A stretch of 64,000 nt of DNA, taken from Oscheius sp. JU75. Taxonomy: Eukaryota > Nematoda > Chromadorea > Rhabditida > Rhabditidae. The notes below the pieces were generated by a model. It saw nothing but the letters and a program-made list of their open reading frames with translations, was not told the DNA's origin and searched no databases. The position numbers and the translations under genes were made by a program. Below are positions 50,311 to 60,669 of the stretch, piece by piece. Within the stretch, counting starts at the first letter, position 1. Each line of letters begins with the position of its first letter. The DNA lies in the NCBI GenBank assembly GCA_037178855.1, contig JASJZC010000001.1, positions 8,494,001 to 8,558,000 on the forward strand, given 5' to 3'.

Positions 50311-50696
50311 ATGTTTAAAAAAAAACGGGGCGACTCGAAACTGGACATACTCTTGAAGGAAGGAGCCAACAAGGATAAAAGTGAGCCTTTTCCAATAAAT
50401 TGTATTCGTTTTTTTCCAGAAAAAATTGTGGAAATGGACAAAGCCGTGGCCTCGACGACGCATCGACTTCTTCGCGAGAAAATTCAGTTCACCAAGGCAG
50501 CCGACAGCATAAATGTGGCCGATCAGTACAGACAGTCCGGGTTCGTTATTTATTTGTGGTTTTTGATACCAAAAAGTTCAGATACATCCTTCTGAAGCCA
50601 CACGACGAGAACAAGGCCATGGATCGGCTGAAGAATACGGAGAAACCTACCAGAAAAGTGCTGAAGAGGCCGAAGCCGAAGAAGACTAAGATCTGA
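50311..50696 (+). CDS. small lysine-rich protein, copy 1
   Basis: Three exons (about 50311-50379, 50421-50540, 50580-50696) join in phase to a protein of about 100 residues. It starts MFKKKRGDSKLDILLKEGAN, has a middle helix VEMDKAVASTTHRLLREKIQ, and ends RKVLKRPKPKKTKI. It is highly basic at both ends; no family is recognised. A second copy at 57439-57815 is frameshifted. This copy is part of the duplicated block, upstream of an MRPL38 remnant. Confidence 0.65.
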
Positions 50697-50769
50697 TCTC
50701 CTTTTTTACTCATTTTATTGTCAAATCTTACCTGTGCTTATGAATTTATTAACGCCAAAATCAACAAAT

Positions 50770-51000
50770 AAATTCTAAATGGACTGGAAAAAGGCCATGC
50801 CGGAGGGAGTCATCTGCTGTTCGTACGTCTTGTATAACTTTCTGATAGGCAGGATACGAGAGAAGAGATCGCTATAAACTTTTAAAAAAGGCAAAAAAAA
50901 GAGGAAGGAAAAAACGGAGCAATATCAATAGGCTGCTAGTGTCTGAAGGGGACGAAATCTACTCTGTGATATCCTGTGATGTTGTATTTCAGCGTATGCG
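50770..51000 (-). pseudogene. MRPL38: MRPL38 fragment
   Basis: Corresponds to about 58290-58560 of the intact MRPL38 gene (exon piece around FYKTHEQQMTPSGMAFFQ and its intron). The rest of the gene is missing and the exon encoding the PFSGTGYHRIAFVLF segment is deleted internally. It is a remnant of the segmental duplication. Confidence 0.8.
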
Positions 51001-51095
51001 TTACAACGCTCACCAGCTTCGCCACCCTATTAGAAATGGCGGGGTTCGAGCCCGGGTTGGTCCGATTCATATCCCGAAGGCCATTCAGCTCAGAT
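51000..51095. repeat. tRNA-like repeat with B box
   Basis: GGGGTTCGAGCCCGGGTTGG holds a B box. The segment aligns with 58560-58650 in the other duplicate, so it predates the duplication. Confidence 0.5.
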
Positions 51096-51120
51096 TCCAG
51101 TCCTTGCCTCCTCAAGACAG

Positions 51121-53373
51121 ATGCTCGATGACAGCTGTGAAAAGAATAAACGATTCTGCATCGAGCCTCTGGTCATTTCTGCCTGCAGAGCTGCTTTGAT
51201 CGCTTCTGACAGTCGCCGACAGACGGAGCTCTTCAATCAGGGAAAGACTGTCGTGGAGGCTGAACTGTCTCTGATGACTGCCTGTCTCAACGCCCGTGGA
51301 AACCCAGCAGCTATGGATCATTACCGAGCTGTTGTTGAGCTCTCTGCCCAATTGAAGGACGCCCTGGCTGAACTGAGAGCAACAGTTGGGAGGATTCCTA
51401 CCAAACAAGGAACGATGGAAGGTCTTGTCGAGATCATTGCTCACAGCATTGCCAGTTCAGACGCTGCACCTGCCCAAAGTTTCGCTGACGCTCAGACTCG
51501 GATGACCAGACACTTGGAGGCTATCCGAAGAACAGCCACTGATCTTCCGTTCGCCGAGGCCGAAAATCTCAACAACTGTGCTCCTCAACTCAACGAAGAC
51601 TCGCAACTTTGTCATCGAGTCCAACAAGGCTGCCAGTCTGAGTCTGAGAAGACCCTGACTGATCGCTCTCGCGTCGTCATTGAACAAATCGACGCCGTTC
51701 TGGCTGCTCTTCACAAAGGTAGCAAGAGATCCGAGGCCTGCATCAATGCTGCCAAAACTGTATCTGGAATTATTGGAGACCTCGATACGACTATCTTGTT
51801 TGCCACTTCTGGATTTTTGAACCCTTTCGAAGTCAAGGATTTCAATTCGCATCGTGAAGCCATCCTGAAGACGGCAAAGGCTCTCGTCGAAGACACGAAA
51901 GCACTCGTAGCCGGAGCTGCGAACAATCAACAGCTGACTGTTGCTGGCCGCCACCAAGAATCCCGTTGAACGATCCCTCCACGATCCTGCCATGAACAAT
52001 CTGAAGGATACGGCCAAGATAAGGGTAACCAAAGTGACCACCCTTTTGAAGACGGTAAAAAGTATAGAGGACAAGCAGAACCAAGGAACAAGGGCTCTGG
52101 ATGCTGCTATTGGAGCCATCGATCTCGAGATCAGGATTTTGGATTCTGGTAGAGAGGTGGCAATCAAGCTGCATGAACTTCTCTTGAGTCTTCACAACGT
52201 GCTCAGAACCTCTGGCGAGACGGAGAAGAGACACGCTCTGGTCGAGATCTCGCGTCTCGTAGCCAGATCAGTTAGAGACCTTGTCGGAAGTTCGGAACTG
52301 CTTCGCGGTGACGGATGGGCCGAGGCTGACATTATCGCCTCGGCTACGGCATGTGCTGAGAAAGAACTCCTCGTCGCAGTCAATTCTATTCAACAGGCTT
52401 CCGTTAAGTTGGCCGAGGTCCGTCCAAGACATCAATCCACAGAGGTAGGTTCTTCTAGACTTCTGTCTCTCCACTATCCCCTCCCTTCCAAGACCTCCCA
52501 GGCTTTGATATGTCTGGTATTCTTGGGTTTATGTGACTAACTAAGATATATTAGATATATCGAAATCTGACGGTCGTCCATAGTCCCATCTCTCTCTTAC
52601 CCATTGTATGTTGTGCTATTCAGTTCAAATCAAAATCAGGTTTTAGCAACAAATGGAACCGAGAGACACTTTCGATGGACAGATCCTCCATGCGGCTACT
52701 TCAATTACCAACGCTGTTCATACTCTCGTCAAGGCTGCCTCCATTGCCCAGATGAAACTCGTCTCTCAAGGTAAGCAAATGTCCTTTGTGCGTATTAGAT
52801 GGCTAGCCAACTTGAGATAGCTTGACACTATACGTACTATTTCATTACAGGTCGTCTGGAACCCTCCTCCAGATCCGGAGAAGACTAACAGTGGTCTGAA
52901 GGACTCATCTTAGCTGCTCGATTCGTGGTCGCCGCTGTCCACCCGCTCTGTGATGCTGTCAATGCTCTTGTCCAAGGACAATCGAGTGAGGAGAAGCTGA
53001 TCAGCGCTGCTAAGCAAGTGGCCAGCTCTACGGCCCAGCTGCTCATTGCCTGTAATGTCAAGGCTGACATCGACAGTCAGGCCCGAAAGAGACTGCAAGC
53101 TGCGGGACATGCAGTCAAGACTGCTACTGAAAGACTCGTCGAGTCGGCCAGACACATCGTCGTCCAGGACGAAAGAAATAACATTATTGCCGATCGAATG
53201 GTTCATGGAATTGCTCAGATAAACATATTCCAAACGTTACAGAGTTACCTGCTTAGGTTATGGACGCGCAGGAAATTGTGGCCAGAAAAGAGAAGGAGCT
53301 CTTCGAGGCACGACAACAGTTGGCGACCATTCACAAGCCTCGATACGAGCGGGAAGGCTCACCCAGCCAGTAA
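51121..53373 (+). pseudogene. talin C-terminal fragment, decayed
   Basis: Translations match the talin rod from about R10 to the C-terminal dimerisation region. These include CINAAKTVSGIIGDLDTTIL, HREAILKTAKALVEDTKALV, KVTTLLKTVKSIEDKQNQGT, EEKLISAAKQVASSTAQLLI and RLQAAGHAVKTATERLVES, ending ARKEKELFEARQQL. There is no FERM head or upstream rod. Defects are visible: a frame break near 51940 with loss of a rod segment, another internal loss after LEIRILDSG, an in-frame TAA at about 52888 (after SRSGED), and a donor changed to AT at about 53221. Intact talin links integrins to actin; this copy cannot. Introns are retained, so it is a genomic duplicate and not a retrocopy. Confidence 0.88.
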
Positions 53374-53547
53374 TATTTTTGTTTGATTGTTAGCTTCATG
53401 GTGCCTTAATTTATTTTCCACTTAATACTTTGTGTACACTCACTTTGCTCACAATTTAAGTCGCCTCGGAACATATCTCATATCGGTACTGAATAAAGGT
53501 CATGGTCTCTTGCGCACCCACATTACTTTTTATTGAGCATTTTTGTA
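53374..53547. other. spacer between talin fragment and mariner
   Basis: Contains AATAAA near 53492 and the 25-base word TCATGGTCTCTTGCGCACCC ACATT (two parts of one string) at about 53504-53528, which recurs at about 54975-54999 inside the cysteine-rich exon. Confidence 0.5.
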
Positions 53548-54787
53548 TTGGGTTGGTAACAAAGTCTTTTCGCTTTTTCAAATGCAAAAATTTATTGACT
53601 TCCAAACAACGTTTTCATTCGTTGAAATCATCATTATGATGTACCACGTCTGCCCATTTCACGGGTAGCTTACGGATGCCACGCTCGTAGAACACCTTGG
53701 GTTTCGATGCGAAGAAGTTTGTCAACTAGGTTTTGAGTGCGCCGTCAAAATCGAACTATTGTCCTCTAATCTCGTTGTTGAGAGTCCGGAACAGATAATA
53801 GCCGGAAGGGACAAGGTCCGGGCTATGAGGAGGATGGGATAGAATCTCCCAACCCAGGTCGTAGATCCTGGAGCGAGTGAGTTTGGCAACATGGGGGCGC
53901 GCGTTGTTCATCTGCAGGATGACTTTCGACTTCAGCGGCCGTTTCTGACGAAGTGCAACAGTAACCTTTTCAAGTTGCTGGCTGTATATGGCGGCCGTAA
54001 GGGTAGCTCCAGCATCCAGCAGTTACCAGTGCACCACTTCTTCGATATCCCTGAAAACATAGAGCATAATCTTCATTTGATGGGTGTCAGGTTTCACATC
54101 AGGACTTGGTGCCTGCCCTGGACCCACCCATTGACGCTTCCTTTGGAAGTTTACCTACGTTACCCACTTCTCATTCCCCATCACCAGGCGTGGTAAGAAG
54201 GATTTCCTCTCATACCTGGACAGGAGAGAATGGGCGACGGACATGCGCTGCCACTTCTGGATGTCACTGTGGTCATGCGGCAACCATGAGCCCAGTTTCT
54301 TCATAAATCTCAATTGCTTCAAATGATGTTCCACTGCAGCATGACTGACAGATAGCCTCTGCTAGTTCACGGGTAGTCTCCCGATTGTTCTCGTTCACGA
54401 GCTGCAGCACCTTTGATTCATCAAAAGTTGACCTTGGTTTATCTTCGACTCTTTTGTCCCCAGACCGAAAGCGATAGAGCCACAACTGGCATACCCTCGT
54501 AGACGTCATCCCTTGGGCATAAACATCGTTGATATCAGCCGCCGTTTGGGCTCCATTCGTGTCTTTGAGGAGCTCATGTCGCAGATCGTAGGGGGGCAGG
54601 TCATCAATAGTCCGGATCAAAATGAACAGAGAATCGAGAATAAGAAGAAGGCAAGTGGTGTCTTGCATGGTGGTGGTAAAGGATTGAGTGAGCAACACGA
54701 GGTGCTATAACCAATAGCTCGGCCGTTGTCGTATACGAGGCAGGGGACATATTTACAAAAAGCGAAAAGACTTATTTGCCAACCCAG
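53548..54787 (-). mobile_element. inactive mariner (Tc1/mariner) element with TIRs and TA site
   Basis: The terminal inverted repeats start TTGGGTTGGTAACAAAGTCT (left) and, reversed, CTGGGTTGGCAAATAAGTCT (right), each flanked by TA; total 1240 bases. Minus-strand transposase segments include YRFRSGDKRVEDKPRSTFDE (N-terminal helix-turn-helix region), MGNEKWV, MNNARPHVAKL and SPDLVPSGYYLF, then FFASKPKVFYERGI. Stops and frame breaks interrupt it. The three catalytic Asp positions read N (GNEKW for GDEKW), N (NNARPH for DNARPH) and G (PSGY for PSDY). It is a dead DNA transposon. Confidence 0.92.
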
Positions 54788-54965
54788 TATAACAATAGGA
54801 AGAAAAAGAAAGATATCACAGAACCGGTGGGTAGCGGCGACCATGAATCAGATGAGATCTTTAACGGATGGCTGTGAGATGACCTTAGCGTAGGTCATCG
54901 ACGATGGCTGGATTTGCGACGTACCCTCTCCACCCTAATATTTTTCAATTAAAGGCTTCTCTGTG
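54788..54965. other. short spacer between mariner and the chimeric gene
   Basis: No gene. GATGACCTTAGCGTAGGTCATC near 54878-54899 is a small imperfect palindrome. Confidence 0.4.
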
Positions 54966-54973
54966 TTACTTAC

Positions 54974-57031
54974 AGTCATGGTCTCTTGCGCACCCACATT
55001 CACACACGAATTGGAGACTGCCTTGCTCGGCAATGCGAATTTCTTCCAGAATGCATCCAGTATGGTACAGGCGAGGACATTCAGGACACTTCCTCTTTGT
55101 TTGATCGCTTGTTGGGTCCTGTCGGATGCATACGACTTTCTGAAAACAATAGTCTGTCATCACTTAATTTTCTGATTAACCGTGTATTTTTGTATAGCTT
55201 CTGGTTGATTTCGTGGATTTTCAACGGTCACTTCCGGAACAGCTCGGATTTGGAGTTCCACGTTGTTCTTAGCTCATTTTTTCTGATAAAGGCATTTATG
55301 CTTACGTCACATTTCTCGTTTTCCATTTCATCATCCTCAATATCGGCAGCGTTGAACACAAGCGACCGCTAAAACAACTAATTGTTTGATGCCACATAAG
55401 TAAAAAGGTGAAGCTTGCGAAAGATGAAAACACAAATCCTATAGAACACGCCACGTCAAATTGCGTACGCGTGAAGAAAAAAATTTTGAACTGCAATTTA
55501 CAACATTTTCATGGCCTTTTTCATGCAATTCTTGTACTATTTTTTTTGTGAAATGTCTGTAATAAAACATGTAGAATAGGAGCACTATGATTTGCCAGTA
55601 AAATCTATACTAATGGCCGAAACGTTTCGGCTCTAGAGGACCACTTACAGCTGCAGCGTTTAAACCCTTGATCATAGCCCATTGGGTATGATAGCTGAAG
55701 TTGCTTGCTCCGACCCAGGCCGGTGAGGTGACCGGATACAGCAGAGGGGATGACATTGCCAGCGTCCAGTACAAGAATCTCTCATCGTAGCCTTCAAAAA
55801 TATCCACAATCTTCGCGTCTCTCCAGTCCATTATCACAAAGAAGCAGGGGTTAGCACTCGTCTCCTTGTTCGTATCCTTCGGCAACATTCGGATCATGAT
55901 AAAGAATTCCTCGAAGAGGTGCGACCAATCGATTCGCAAACTATTCAAGTACGTCTTCAAATTGGCTCTGTCATGAGTGTCCATGTGCAGAAGGTCGTCA
56001 TCTCTCACAGAGGGACCGATCTCCTTCAACAAGAACATTTGTCCGGTCTGGGGATGGATCTGGACGATGTAGATGGTCTGGTGTTGAAGGGAGGTGACCA
56101 TCAAATAGTTGCCGCTGACGTTGACACATCCAGCCAGGGGAATCTTGTCCATGTGGAAGTACTTCTCTCCGGCTATTTGCTTGGTCTGTAAATCGGCATT
56201 TCACTAAAAATAAGAAAGTGACTACCTCTAGATCTACACAAATCAGACTCAGATTCTCAAGATTCCCAGACGCCATGTTGATGCTCTCGTTGTTCTGAAA
56301 GGCGATGTTGAGTTCGACGTTGGCTTCGGCTACCTGGAAATGTTATCGGCTTTGCTAGCTACTAATTCAAAACGAGCCTATATCGCTTGTAACTAGCCAT
56401 TTAAGAACAGAATCGGAAACTTTGCTCACCTGAGCGCTGGCTCCCACCACGAAGAACCGTCCCGATCCAGTGAAATACAAAGAATCGAGACGGAGTTGAA
56501 ATCCATCGGAAAGGGATGGTTTCACCTCAAACTCCAGTTCAAAAAGGCTCTGAATGAGCCAGCTTAGTGTCTAGAATACTCTCCTTACCGTCAAGACCTG
56601 TTCTTCCGGAACATTCCTCGAGCTCTGTACTCCCTTGTAAAAATAGACTCTTACTATATCCAGATGTGCTGAATAGCAAATAAGACGAGTTCCGTCGGGT
56701 GTCCATGTCACAATGTGGTCTCGGGATATCATTTCCGCTACCTGGATTGGGAGAAATACAACGTTTTGTGACTAACTCACCACAGAGCCTCGAATCAGTG
56801 GAACAGACGTGTAAATATCCCTGTTTAGTTTGCATTGTGGGGTTCCTAAAAGATATAAATGTCAGTTTGAGTCTTCTTACTTGTTCTCCGCCCTCTAATC
56901 TGTCTGTTGGCCAGAAGATCAACCAAGTTGGCGCTTCCTCTCTTTTGCTCGAGATACCACTTTTCAGAGTATATCCGAGGTGGGCCTGTAGAAGTCGAAA
57001 GCTGCGTGGGAACGAAATTGAAGGTCGACAT
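54974..57031 (-). CDS. chimeric gene: truncated DET1 joined to cysteine-rich exons
   Basis: The start MSTFNFVPTQLSTSTG at 57031 and all following DET1-like exons parallel the intact gene at 45.4-48.0 kb, with an in-frame loss of 32 residues (after RANLKT). Where DET1 continues past WAMIKG, this copy reads LNAAA followed by a GTAAGT donor. The next exons (about 55368-55306 and 55143-54974) are in matching phase 0 and give RSLVFNAADIEDDEMENEKC, then KVVCIRQDPTSDQTKRKCPE and CPRLYHTGCILEEI, ending in CECGCARDHD. The PHD-like C..C..YHTGC pattern suggests zinc binding. At least one further exon should follow, but none was found before the mariner. It may be a new fusion gene or a non-functional duplicate that happens to stay open. 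Confidence 0.6.
55440..55660. repeat. repeat unit R3, copy 3
   Basis: Third copy of the unit seen at 48165-48365 and 48765-48985. Its right end contains the NAAA exon end that forms the DET1/cysteine-rich junction. Confidence 0.7.
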
Positions 57032-57189
57032 CTTCTTAATTTGTGCGTGTAATTCAAGAGAAAATTTGTAAATTTCAAGTAGAAATCGATATAATTGCCG
57101 GAGAAAGCAGAGAACGCTTTTGCAAGCATGAATTTTACAGGGGACGCAAAATTGTATACTACCGCCACGCCAAATTGCGTACGCGGGAA

Positions 57190-57357
57190 GAATAGAAATT
57201 GCAAGAAGGGCATACGAGTTTGTCTCCATGTTTGTTGAAATTCCTGAGAAACTGGGTGCAGAAGAGATGTTGGCAATTATTAAGGGATGGGCATAGGATG
57301 AGTCTGCCAATAGTACCCTGGCAAACCTGAATGCATCTGTTTTCTCCCACTCTTTGA
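57190..57357 (-). pseudogene. RING-finger-like fragment
   Basis: One minus-strand frame reads NNCQHLFCTQFLRNFNKHGD and then KLVCPSC. This matches the second half of a RING finger (CxHxFC ... CPxC), but one ligand position of the CxxC pair is Q/F. It lies at the 5' edge of the DET1 duplicate and I see no flanking exons. It is a diverged fragment of a RING/TRIM-type gene or a chance match. Confidence 0.35.
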
Positions 57358-57438
57358 ACTCACACAATAAGGGTAGTCAACCGGTCCAACTGATTTTAGA
57401 TCTTACTTTTACAAAATTATCGTATTTTCAGTGCAACA

Positions 57439-57815
57439 ATGTTTAAAAAAAAACGGGGCGACTCGAAACTGGACATACTCTTGAAGAAAGGAGCCAACAA
57501 GGATAAAAGTGAGCCTTTTCCAATAAATTGTATTGGTTTTTTTCCAGAAAAAAAAACGTGGAAATGGACAAAGCCGTGGCCTCGACGACGCATCGACTTC
57601 TTCGCGAGAAAATTCAGTTCACCAAGGCTGCCGACAGCATAAATGTGGCCGATCAGTACAGACAGTCCGGGTTCGTTATTTATTCCTGTTTTTTGATACA
57701 AAAAGTTTAGATACATCCTCCTGAAGCCACACGACGAGAACAAGGCCATGAATCGGCCGAAGCCTACCAGAAAAGTGCTGAAGAGGCCGAAGCCGAAGAA
57801 GGCTAAGATCTGATC
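57439..57815 (+). pseudogene. small lysine-rich protein, copy 2, frameshifted
   Basis: Almost identical to 50311-50696. At the start of exon 2 the A run after the acceptor is nine bases here against six in copy 1, and the next bases differ, so the frame no longer joins exon 1 to MDKAVASTTHRLLREK. The last exon also lacks about six residues (in DRLKNTEKPTRK). It is probably non-coding unless another acceptor is used. Confidence 0.65.
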
Positions 57816-57912
57816 TCCTTTTTTACTCGTTTTATTGTCAAATCTTCCCTGTGCTTATGAATTTATTAACGTCAAAATCAACAAACAAATTCTAAAGAAG
57901 AAAACTACGAAG

Positions 57913-59943
57913 CTAAGCTACTTTCTGTGCCCTGACGGCTTTGGTAAGCAGGCGTCTATGCTGCCAGGAAGGCAGATTCCGCTTGTTCTCGTTGTAGTTG
58001 ATGTCGAGCCATTTCGACGACGTCTTCGACTCGTCCATCTGGGCCTTCCGCAGTTGCTCTTCCAGCTCCTCGAGTTCGACTTCTTTCGGATCGCGGTACA
58101 TGTCGAGATAGAGATCAAACGGTTGCGCCTTGAGTGGGAACTCCTTTTGCTCTGGCTTCAACGCCTCCGTGTACTCATACTGATAAACTGGCGCCTTCAA
58201 TCCTGAATTTGTATCATACAAATTGAGCGGATCAAAAGGAAAACCCATATCATGCAGCTTGTTCTTGACGGAATCGTCGTACGAGGACTGGAAAAAAGCC
58301 ATGCCGGAGGGAGTCATCTGCTGCTCGTGCGTCTTGTAAAACTTTCTGATAGGCAAGAAACGAGAGAAGAGATCACTAGGAACTTTAAAAAAGGCAAAAT
58401 AAACAGGAAGGTACCTGGAAATGGGAGCAATGTCGATCGGCTGCTGATGTCTGAAGAGAACGAAGGCTATTCTGTGATATCCGGTGCCGGAGAAGGGCAG
58501 GACTTGAAGATAGTCTACTATCTGAAAATGTGTTCTATTTCAGTGTATGCGCATGCGTTGCCACGCTCACCAGCTTTGCCACCCTATCATCCAAAGAACA
58601 TTCGCGGGGTCCGAACCCGTGTAGCTCCGATTTATAGCCCAGCGCGCTAAAACGAGGGGATGCTACCATGCGAGCGCGGTGCGTACAGGTAGGCAGACGC
58701 TGTTGAACTTAGAGGGTTATTCGAATGGACCCCGCTTGAAGGCAAAAGATCTATAGGCGGGAGGCGTCAACGATGGGAAGACGAGACTCGAGAGTTAGCG
58801 GGCACAAACTCGTGACACCGAAATGTCGAAGTTTGGAGAATCTTGGAATCTACGCTAGTCGCATAAACTAGAAAACGTAATAGATAGAATAGAAGAGAAA
58901 TATTCACGGCGCGGCCGCCTCTAATGGCGCAGTCAGGGGAATTCATATTGAGAAGCGATCGGGCTCGGGTTCATTTCCCGAGCGTGACAATTTTTTGATT
59001 AGGTATTTTGAATGTATTTTAGTTGTCTGGCAAAGAGTACCTCATTTCCTTCGGAAATATGCGACCCGTCTGGTATATTCGAGACCATCCAGTGAACAAG
59101 TTCCCCCTCCTTATCCGTGGCGTTTCCGTCGAGACTGACCATAACGAGTGTGTTATATCCTGGCTTCGCTACCGGCTCGATTTTTACCTTCGAATCACGT
59201 TTTTATAGAAAGCCTAACTACAGGGCAAACCTGTACTTTTTCAGCAGTCAACGAGGCCGGAATCACATTTCCCGTGATCACCTGCTGATTTCCAAAGCTG
59301 ACCTCGAACTTTTGAACATTTTCGAAAAATGTCCCTGAAAATTAGGCTCGAAGAGAGTTGAAGAAAAAAAACCTTGGCCGAAGAGATCCTCGAAGACGTG
59401 GAAGTGCTTGAAGATGATCAGATCGCTGCCGGAAGCGAGTTTAGAGGTATCTACTAGCACTAAGACGCTTCTTTGTCGGAAAATAATGAGACAACGACTC
59501 ACATTCCATTTTTCGAGATTTTTTCTCCATCAGCGACGTTTCTTCCTTGCTCCTGACCACCGCCACAGCTTCAGTCTTCTTGTAGCCGATATTTATGGAT
59601 TCTACATCGCCTTTTTCTGAGAAATAACGATGAAAAACGAATGAAGTGAGCCTGTACCATGTTTCAAGAGATCCGCCAGAGAATAATTGTGATTAGCCGG
59701 GTCAATAATGTGCAATTTCGGGATCAGTTCCGGCTTGTCGATTCGAGCCTTGTACCACTTGTCCTGCTCGTAGAATCTGGATAATTGTTGGGCTTGAAAG
59801 CAAAGCAAAAGTTACCTGTTATTGTAAAAAGCAGAAGGACCAGCCCAGGCCACCATTCTCGGTCTCCACGGGCGATCAATCTTGGGAAGGCGCCTGGATC
59901 GATGGATCTTCGGCACAAGACGTGCGTATTGTGTTCCACTCAT
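57913..59943 (-). CDS. MRPL38: mitochondrial large-subunit ribosomal protein L38 (PEBP fold)
   Basis: Start 59943 (MSGTQYARLVPKIHRSRRLP). The model proceeds through RMVAWAGPSAFYNNR, FYEQDKWYKARIDKPELIPK, VQKFEVSFGNQQVITGNVIP, GYNTLVMVSLDGNATDKEGE and LVHWMVSNIPDG, then VDYLQVLPFSGTGYHRIAFV. It ends SSDLFSRFLPIRKFYKTHEQ and QMTPSGMAFFQSSYDDSV. This order matches MRPL38, whose core is a phosphatidylethanolamine-binding-protein fold in the central protuberance of the mitoribosome. Introns are short except one of about 490 bases (about 58525-59012) that contains tRNA-like repeats. Stop at 57913. A truncated second copy is at 50.8 kb. Confidence 0.92.
58560..58665. repeat. tRNA-derived repeat in MRPL38 intron
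   Basis: GGGGTCCGAACCCGTG with GATTTATAGCCCAGCGCGCT reads on the minus strand like a tRNA with B box. Related segments are at 51000-51095 and 19186-19235. Confidence 0.5.
58905..58998 (+). repeat. tRNA-like element followed by T run
   Basis: TGGCGCAGTCAGGGG (A-box-like) is followed about 45 bases later by CTCGGGTTCATTTCCCGAG, a T arm with a perfect five-base stem, and soon by TTTTTT, a pol III terminator. The same GGGTTCATTTCCCG word occurs near 41930 and, inverted, near 45140. I could not build a convincing anticodon arm. Confidence 0.5.
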
Positions 59944-60669
59944 ACTGGAAGAAAAGTATTGATAGAAAAGTATGGGGAAAGAGGGATTTCTAGAGGAACT
60001 GGAAAACAGTTGAAATAAGTCATTTAAATTCATGCGCATAGTGGTGCGCAATTGCGTATTTGAAAAGCTACAGTAACCGGCACTAAAAATTGAATTCTTT
60101 TAATTTTTACCGTAACTCTATCAGGTTTAAAGCTTTTGTATGTTTTAAAAATGGATTTAAAAGGTCTCAAAGAGCTCTACAAAGTCACAGAGGATATCGA
60201 GAGCAAAAAATACTTTCTTCTTTGAGATTCGAAGCTCACAAGCCGACGATTTGTCAGAAGATTGATTTACTTGCTGCTGAAAAATATATACCCCTGAGGT
60301 TCACATTGTTAAAACAAGAAACAATAAATGAACAGTAAACTGGTACTGCGCTCGCCTACGAGAGTTTCAGGATTTTCAAAGTCTAACTTGGAGTCGATAA
60401 TAAATGATCACAGATTTTGCTACCGAAATTCAGATAATAAATCTCAATACCAGAATTTCGGTAGCAATCTTTAGTAGAAAATCAGAAGTTAAATAGAGTA
60501 GAGAATCCCCAATTGTGAGTAAATGTGGCCCGTCCACGACTCGAGCCCTTTAACTGCCTCCGCCAGTCGGTTGTCTCTCTCTCTCTCTCTCTCAGGGAGC
60601 ATCTTCTTTCATCCAGTTCATCTTCTCTATTACCATATTTTCTACGATGCGGTGAAATAACAGCAGAAA
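59944..60669. other. intergenic spacer with CT microsatellite
   Basis: Lies between divergently transcribed MRPL38 and the DHHC gene. It contains a (CT)n tract at about 60571-60594. ACCGAAATTC near 60423-60432 and GAATTTCGGT near 60463-60472 form an inverted pair. No gene is seen. Confidence 0.45.

Noticed and set aside
51457-52234. Long minus-strand frames opposite the talin fragment
   Set aside because: They are antisense of talin-like helices; composition follows the plus-strand codon pattern.
58905-58998. A functional tRNA gene with terminator
   Set aside because: The T arm and T run are present, but the acceptor and anticodon stems do not pair; related words occur elsewhere as repeats.
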